Assembly: GCF_934636505.1 (NCBI RefSeq)
Contig: NZ_CAKUAL010000049.1
Span: 1 to 16,147, forward strand
DNA length: 16,147 nucleotides
Reading direction: 5' to 3'
DNA from: an uncultured Ellagibacter sp.
GTDB taxonomy: Bacteria > Actinomycetota > Coriobacteriia > Coriobacteriales > Eggerthellaceae
Notes under the pieces: generated by a model
Seen by the model: the letters and a program-made list of their open reading frames with translations, nothing else
The model's database searches: none
Told to the model about the DNA's origin: nothing
Shown: positions 13,762 to 16,147 of the stretch, piece by piece
Position numbering within the stretch: the first letter of the stretch is position 1
How the letters are laid out: each line of letters starts with the position of its first letter
Program-made: the position numbers and the translations under genes

Positions 13762-14073
13762 AAAGAAGCAAACGAGGCGTCCATTGACGACCAGCTGCGC
13801 ATGCGCAAGGCCCACTGCGAGGCAGAGGGCATCAAGTCGATTACTGCGCGCAAGGACTACGCCCTATCGAGAAAGACCCACCACCGCCCCGAGTTCCGCA
13901 GAATGATAGCGAACGCGCTCGAGTCGGACTACGTGGCTGTCTGCATATTCTACCGTTTCAGCCGAGATTGCTACGATCTCGCCGAAATAAGGTTCGGGTT
14001 CCAGGCACAAAAAAGTGCGAACCCGAAAAAAGGGTTCGCACTTGATTTCTCTGGTGTCGGAGGCGGGATTTGA
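13762..14073 (+). pseudogene. Serine recombinase N-terminal remnant
   Basis: The frame directly after the Abi_2 stop reads NEASIDDQLRMRKAHCEAEG, then ALSRKTHHRPEFRRMIANAL, then VAVCIFYRFSRDCYD. These match the resolvase/large serine integrase N-terminal domain: the S-I-x-x-Q-L helix, the S-G-R-T-x-x-R-P-x-F-x-x-M segment, and D-R-F-S-R-N-x-Y-D. The part before it, with the catalytic serine (Y-A-R-V-S-S), is missing. Similarity stops after CYD (about 13977) and the remaining codons run into the tRNA terminator and the antisense of the tRNA. It is therefore a dead fragment of about 70 residues, cut at both ends, and marks the right border of the island. A 6-bp dyad (CGAGAT/ATCTCG, 13963-13981) sits at the point where similarity is lost. 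Confidence 0.8.
14009..14043 (-). terminator. Intrinsic terminator of tRNA-Leu
   Basis: On the minus strand a perfect 12-bp stem (14043-14032 with 14024-14013) encloses TTTTTTC and is followed by a run of T (14014-14009). It begins 9 bases after the CCA end of the tRNA, so it ends the tRNA transcript. Confidence 0.92.
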
Positions 14074-14140
14074 ACCCGCACACCCGTTAAGTGGGCACTA
14101 GCACCTCAAGCTAGCGTGTCTGCCGTTCCACCACTCCGAC
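14052..14140 (-). tRNA. tRNA-Leu (anticodon GAG)
   Basis: Read on the minus strand: acceptor arm GTCGGAG pairs with CTCCGAC, followed by discriminator A and an encoded CCA. The anticodon arm CTAGC/GCTAG holds the loop TTGAGGT, giving anticodon GAG for leucine CTC/CTT codons. A long variable arm (class II, CCC...GGG) and the T arm GCGGG-TTCAAAT-CCCGC are present, as expected for tRNA-Leu. It is 89 nt with CCA. The accessory island ends just beyond its 3' side. Confidence 0.96.
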
Positions 14141-14174
14141 GAATTTCTCGGCTGCATCAAACGCAACGTTGCAT

Positions 14175-14202
14175 ATATTATCAGAACCAGCTAAGCGCGC
14201 AA
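14175..14202 (-). promoter_or_regulatory. Candidate tRNA-Leu promoter
   Basis: On the minus strand TTGCGC (14202-14197) is followed by an AT-rich block GATAATAT (14182-14175). TAATAT gives a 16-base spacer and GATAAT a 14-base one. Transcription would start about 28 bases before the mature 5' end. Confidence 0.5.
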
Positions 14203-14269
14203 GGGGTAATTTCAACTTTTTTGAAATCCCTTCGATAAACCCGCCCAAACGCCCTTCGGTATACGGGAG

Positions 14270-15172
14270 CTACTCGCCCTCCCCCTTGGAAGCATCGCCC
14301 GCATCAACAGCCTTTACGTCAGCAGAAGCATCTTCGCGCGCCGTCTTCTCCACCGCGTCGTCGTTCGCGGAGGTCGAGCTCGCGGCAACTTCCTGCTTCC
14401 ACTTCGCATAGTTCGACGACCAGCGCATCTGAATGAGCTCGAGCACGAAGGCGAACACCATGGCAAAGTACACCATGAGCTTCTCCATGTGCATGTCGAG
14501 AACCTCGATGCCCGAGTTGATGCCGAGCGAGTCGAGCACAAGCAGAATACCGATGACCGAGATGAAGCAAAGCGCGAGAATCTTCATTTCCGTGTGCTTG
14601 TTGATGAAGTCCGAAATCGGGTCGATGAACACCATCATCATGATGACCGCGATCACGACCGCGAGGATCATGATAATAAGGTTGTTCGCCAAGCCAACCG
14701 CAGTGATGACCGAGTCGATCGAGAAGACGATGTCCATCACCATGATGATTCCGATAGCCTGCGCAAGCCCGATCTGATGCTTGGCCTTATGCTCCTCGGA
14801 ATGCGACGCCTTCTCCTCGGTGAGGGCGAGCACGTCGCGCAGCTCGTCGATGCCCTTATAGATGAGGTACGCGCCGCCAAGCAGCAACACGATGTCGCGA
14901 ACGGAGAAACCGTGGGAGAAGAACCCGAGGTCAATCGTGAACAGCGGTGCAACCATATGCACGAGATAGCTCGCGAAGCAGAGGAAGATGCAGCGGGAAA
15001 GCATCGCGCCGGCAAGGCCGAGCTTGCGGCCGATATGCTGCTTCTCCTCCGGCAGGCGATTCGTGGTGATCGAGATGAACACGATGTTGTCCACACCGAG
15101 CACGATCTCCAAAAAAATGAGCGTCACGAGGCTGATCCATGCCTCAGGACTTGCAAAGATGGAAAGGTCCAC
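14270..15172 (-). CDS. TerC-family integral membrane protein, probable Mn2+ exporter
   Basis: A 300-aa polytopic membrane protein of the TerC family. Signature segments are TLIFLEIVLGVDNIVFI (E22, D28, N29) and VMDIVFSIDSVITAVGL (D147, D153), the paired acidic motifs taken to form the metal path. At least seven hydrophobic segments are visible, with a charged cytoplasmic loop EEKASHSEEHKAKHQ between the halves and a hydrophilic acidic tail of about 40 residues. The start is GTG at 15170-15172, 9 bases after AAAAGGAG; the upstream GTG at 15205 would add 11 residues and place that site inside the gene. Control is by a yybP-ykoY-type riboswitch and terminator upstream. This fits the known role of TerC relatives in manganese export or loading of secreted enzymes; tellurite resistance is only the historical name. 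Confidence 0.93.
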   Translation of the reverse strand: MDLSIFASPEAWISLVTLIFLEIVLGVDNIVFISITTNRLPEEKQHIGRKLGLAGAMLSRCIFLCFASYLVHMVAPLFTIDLGFFSHGFSVRDIVLLLGGAYLIYKGIDELRDVLALTEEKASHSEEHKAKHQIGLAQAIGIIMVMDIVFSIDSVITAVGLANNLIIMILAVVIAVIMMMVFIDPISDFINKHTEMKILALCFISVIGILLVLDSLGINSGIEVLDMHMEKLMVYFAMVFAFVLELIQMRWSSNYAKWKQEVAASSTSANDDAVEKTAREDASADVKAVDAGDASKGEGE

Positions 15173-15225
15173 TGTCGTCGTCTCCTTTTCAGTTCTGGCC
15201 TTCACGTCAAAATGCTCGGGGGTAT

Positions 15226-15272
15226 AAAAAAAGACTCATGGCGCACCGACCTAATCGATGCGCCATGAGTCT
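15226..15272 (-). terminator. Riboswitch expression-platform terminator before terC
   Basis: On the minus strand a perfect 14-bp stem (15272-15259 with 15245-15232; AGACTCATGGCGCA paired with TGCGCCATGAGTCT) has a 13-base loop and is followed by seven T. It lies in the terC leader, between the riboswitch aptamer and the start codon, so it would stop transcription unless an alternative fold forms. Nothing else upstream on this strand needs a terminator here. Confidence 0.9.
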
Positions 15273-15279
15273 CGCTATT

Positions 15280-15362
15280 TCAGACACGCCAGATTCGCCT
15301 TGCGGCGAACCACGATGTTGAACGTGCCGCGCGTATGTCGCGCCAGCTACTCCCCCACGGGC
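15280..15362 (-). promoter_or_regulatory. yybP-ykoY manganese riboswitch aptamer
   Basis: On the minus strand GGGGGAGTAGC (15356-15346) is the family's hallmark 5' element. It is followed by a short GCGCG/CGCGC hairpin, then CGTTCAACATCGTGG, the second conserved element, and then a hairpin TTCGCC-GCAA-GGCGAA. This order matches the yybP-ykoY class, which senses Mn2+. High manganese would favour read-through of the following terminator and raise TerC. Exact aptamer borders are approximate. Confidence 0.85.
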
Positions 15363-15369
15363 AGTGGGT

Positions 15370-15397
15370 ATCCTACCATGGAGCTATGAACGGGCAA
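15370..15397 (-). promoter_or_regulatory. Candidate promoter of riboswitch-terC transcript
   Basis: On the minus strand TTGCCC (15397-15392) and TAGGAT (15375-15370) are separated by 16 bases, each matching the consensus at four positions. The start would fall near 15363, just before the aptamer. It lies back-to-back with the plus-strand -10 box at 15401. Confidence 0.5.
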
Positions 15398-15406
15398 TGC
15401 TATAAT
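15398..15406 (+). promoter_or_regulatory. Extended -10 promoter of the membrane protein gene
   Basis: TGCTATAAT is a perfect extended -10 element (TGN plus TATAAT). No good -35 is seen 16-18 bases upstream, which extended -10 promoters can tolerate. The start would be near 15413, giving a leader of about 27 bases with AGGAG at 15429-15433. Confidence 0.7.
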
Positions 15407-15439
15407 CGGCGAAATGCACAAACCATCCAGGAGCAAAGC

Positions 15440-16147
15440 ATGACAATCGATAAGTTCGAAGATGCGCCCTATCGCAACCACGAGCCCGAGTTCACCGACG
15501 TCGAAGGTTCCGTGAAGTATATCGACGGCTCGAGCCTTGCGCGACCGTTCGAGCTCCCACGCAAGTCGTACGCCCTAGCTGGGGTCTTCATCATTGTTGC
15601 AGCCCTCATCGGCGCCTTCATGCTCGCGAAGTACTTCGACGGCGTCTACGGCGCACCTGCTCGAGCGGAGCAGACGGTCGCAGACAACCTCGCGCGCGAC
15701 GTGAGCTACGACATCCCCAACCTTACGACGTTTATGGAGAGCAGCGACGACACAATCAAGCAGTCGCTCATCGATGCCGGGTACACCACCTACGAAACGA
15801 CCAAGGAAGGCGAATACCCCGACGGCGGCTTCGACATCGTGAAGCTTCCGAGCGACGTCTCCCTCGCCGAGGCGGGCGTGATGTATGCGAGCGGCATTTC
15901 GAGCCTTTCGGCAACGGATGCCTCGCGCCTTCTGAAGGGTTCGTGGACGCTGTCCGTCAACCGCTTGGGCACGACCGACATGAGACTGAAGTTCGCAGAC
16001 TTCTCGTCGGGCGGCGTCGATGCCGCCATCCAGAATGCAATGACGGCTTCGGGGCTCGCCGAGGCGCCGATAGCCGACTCGGGAACCGATAACGCGGGGA
16101 ACACGTATCGCTCCGGCACGATCGAGGCGAACGGCACGACGTACAAC
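15440..16147 (+). CDS. Membrane-anchored protein of unknown function (3' end outside window)
   Basis: The frame is open from the ATG at 15440 (AGGAG 6 bases upstream) to the window edge, 236 codons. Residues 1-42 are hydrophilic and acidic. About 45-64 (ALAGVFIIVAALIGAFMLAK) is a single membrane helix preceded by RK, so the rest should be outside the cell. The outer part shows no motif I recognise; it is rich in Ser, Thr and Asp and lacks cysteines in the visible part. It is transcribed divergently from terC under its own promoter. I do not recognise the family; the absence of a cleavable signal argues for a bitopic membrane protein. Confidence 0.85.
   Translation, partial: MTIDKFEDAPYRNHEPEFTDVEGSVKYIDGSSLARPFELPRKSYALAGVFIIVAALIGAFMLAKYFDGVYGAPARAEQTVADNLARDVSYDIPNLTTFMESSDDTIKQSLIDAGYTTYETTKEGEYPDGGFDIVKLPSDVSLAEAGVMYASGISSLSATDASRLLKGSWTLSVNRLGTTDMRLKFADFSSGGVDAAIQNAMTASGLAEAPIADSGTDNAGNTYRSGTIEANGTTYN

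Noticed and set aside
10011..14000. 9-base inverted match AACCCGAAC (10011-10019) / GTTCGGGTT (13992-14000) as island termini
   Set aside because: Too short to be significant over 4 kb, and neither copy sits at a clear junction.
9710..14140. Direct repeat of the tRNA-Leu 3' end as att site of the island
   Set aside because: I searched the left border by eye for the tRNA 3' sequence (14052-14080) and found no copy; the recombinase relic is of the serine type, which does not normally use tRNA ends.
14209..14227. ATTTCAA/TTGAAAT 7-bp hairpin between terC and the tRNA gene as terC terminator
   Set aside because: The stem is AT-only and no T tract follows on the minus strand; it may still be a weak structure but is not supported as a terminator.
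14489..15268. Plus-strand frame rich in His, Asp and Arg opposite terC
   Set aside because: Reverse reading of the hydrophobic codons of terC; the His/Asp repeats are an artefact of the antisense strand.

Overview
The window is a moderately GC-rich stretch of bacterial chromosome with strong AGGAGG-type ribosome binding sites and some TTG/GTG starts. Gene content and protein style (a stand-alone short Pta, acetate kinase, Exo VII, a YugP-type protease and an alanine-rich proteome) point to an actinobacterium, most likely a Coriobacteriia/Eggerthellaceae gut or oral anaerobe. That assignment is inference from style, not from a marker gene.

Left part (1-9709) is core metabolism and maintenance. 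A family 2 glycosyltransferase (cut by the window edge) and UDP-galactopyranose mutase form a minus-strand cell-surface polysaccharide operon. Phosphate acetyltransferase (plus) and acetate kinase (minus) face each other across a strong terminator and together make the acetate/ATP branch of fermentation. A minus-strand run then carries RNase D, a YugP-like membrane zinc peptidase and both Exo VII subunits. A diacylglycerol-kinase-family lipid kinase is on the plus strand.

Middle part (about 9780-14008) is an accessory island lying against the 3' side of a tRNA-Leu(GAG) gene. It holds a decayed XRE regulator fragment, an AT-rich operator region with nested repeats, an XRE regulator, a stand-alone HSDR_N-type PD-(D/E)XK protein, and a DEDDh exonuclease fused to a BRCT domain. 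It then has a promoter-hairpin-terminator unit that looks like a small structured RNA placed directly in front of an Abi_2 (AbiD/AbiF) HEPN protein, and the broken remains of a serine recombinase. The RNA plus HEPN protein pair is the most exciting item: it has the layout of an RNA-antitoxin/HEPN-toxin phage defence module.

Right part (14052-16147) has tRNA-Leu with its own terminator. It is followed by a TerC-family membrane protein whose leader carries a recognisable yybP-ykoY (manganese) riboswitch and a very strong intrinsic terminator as expression platform. Divergent from it is a membrane-anchored protein of unknown function that runs off the window.
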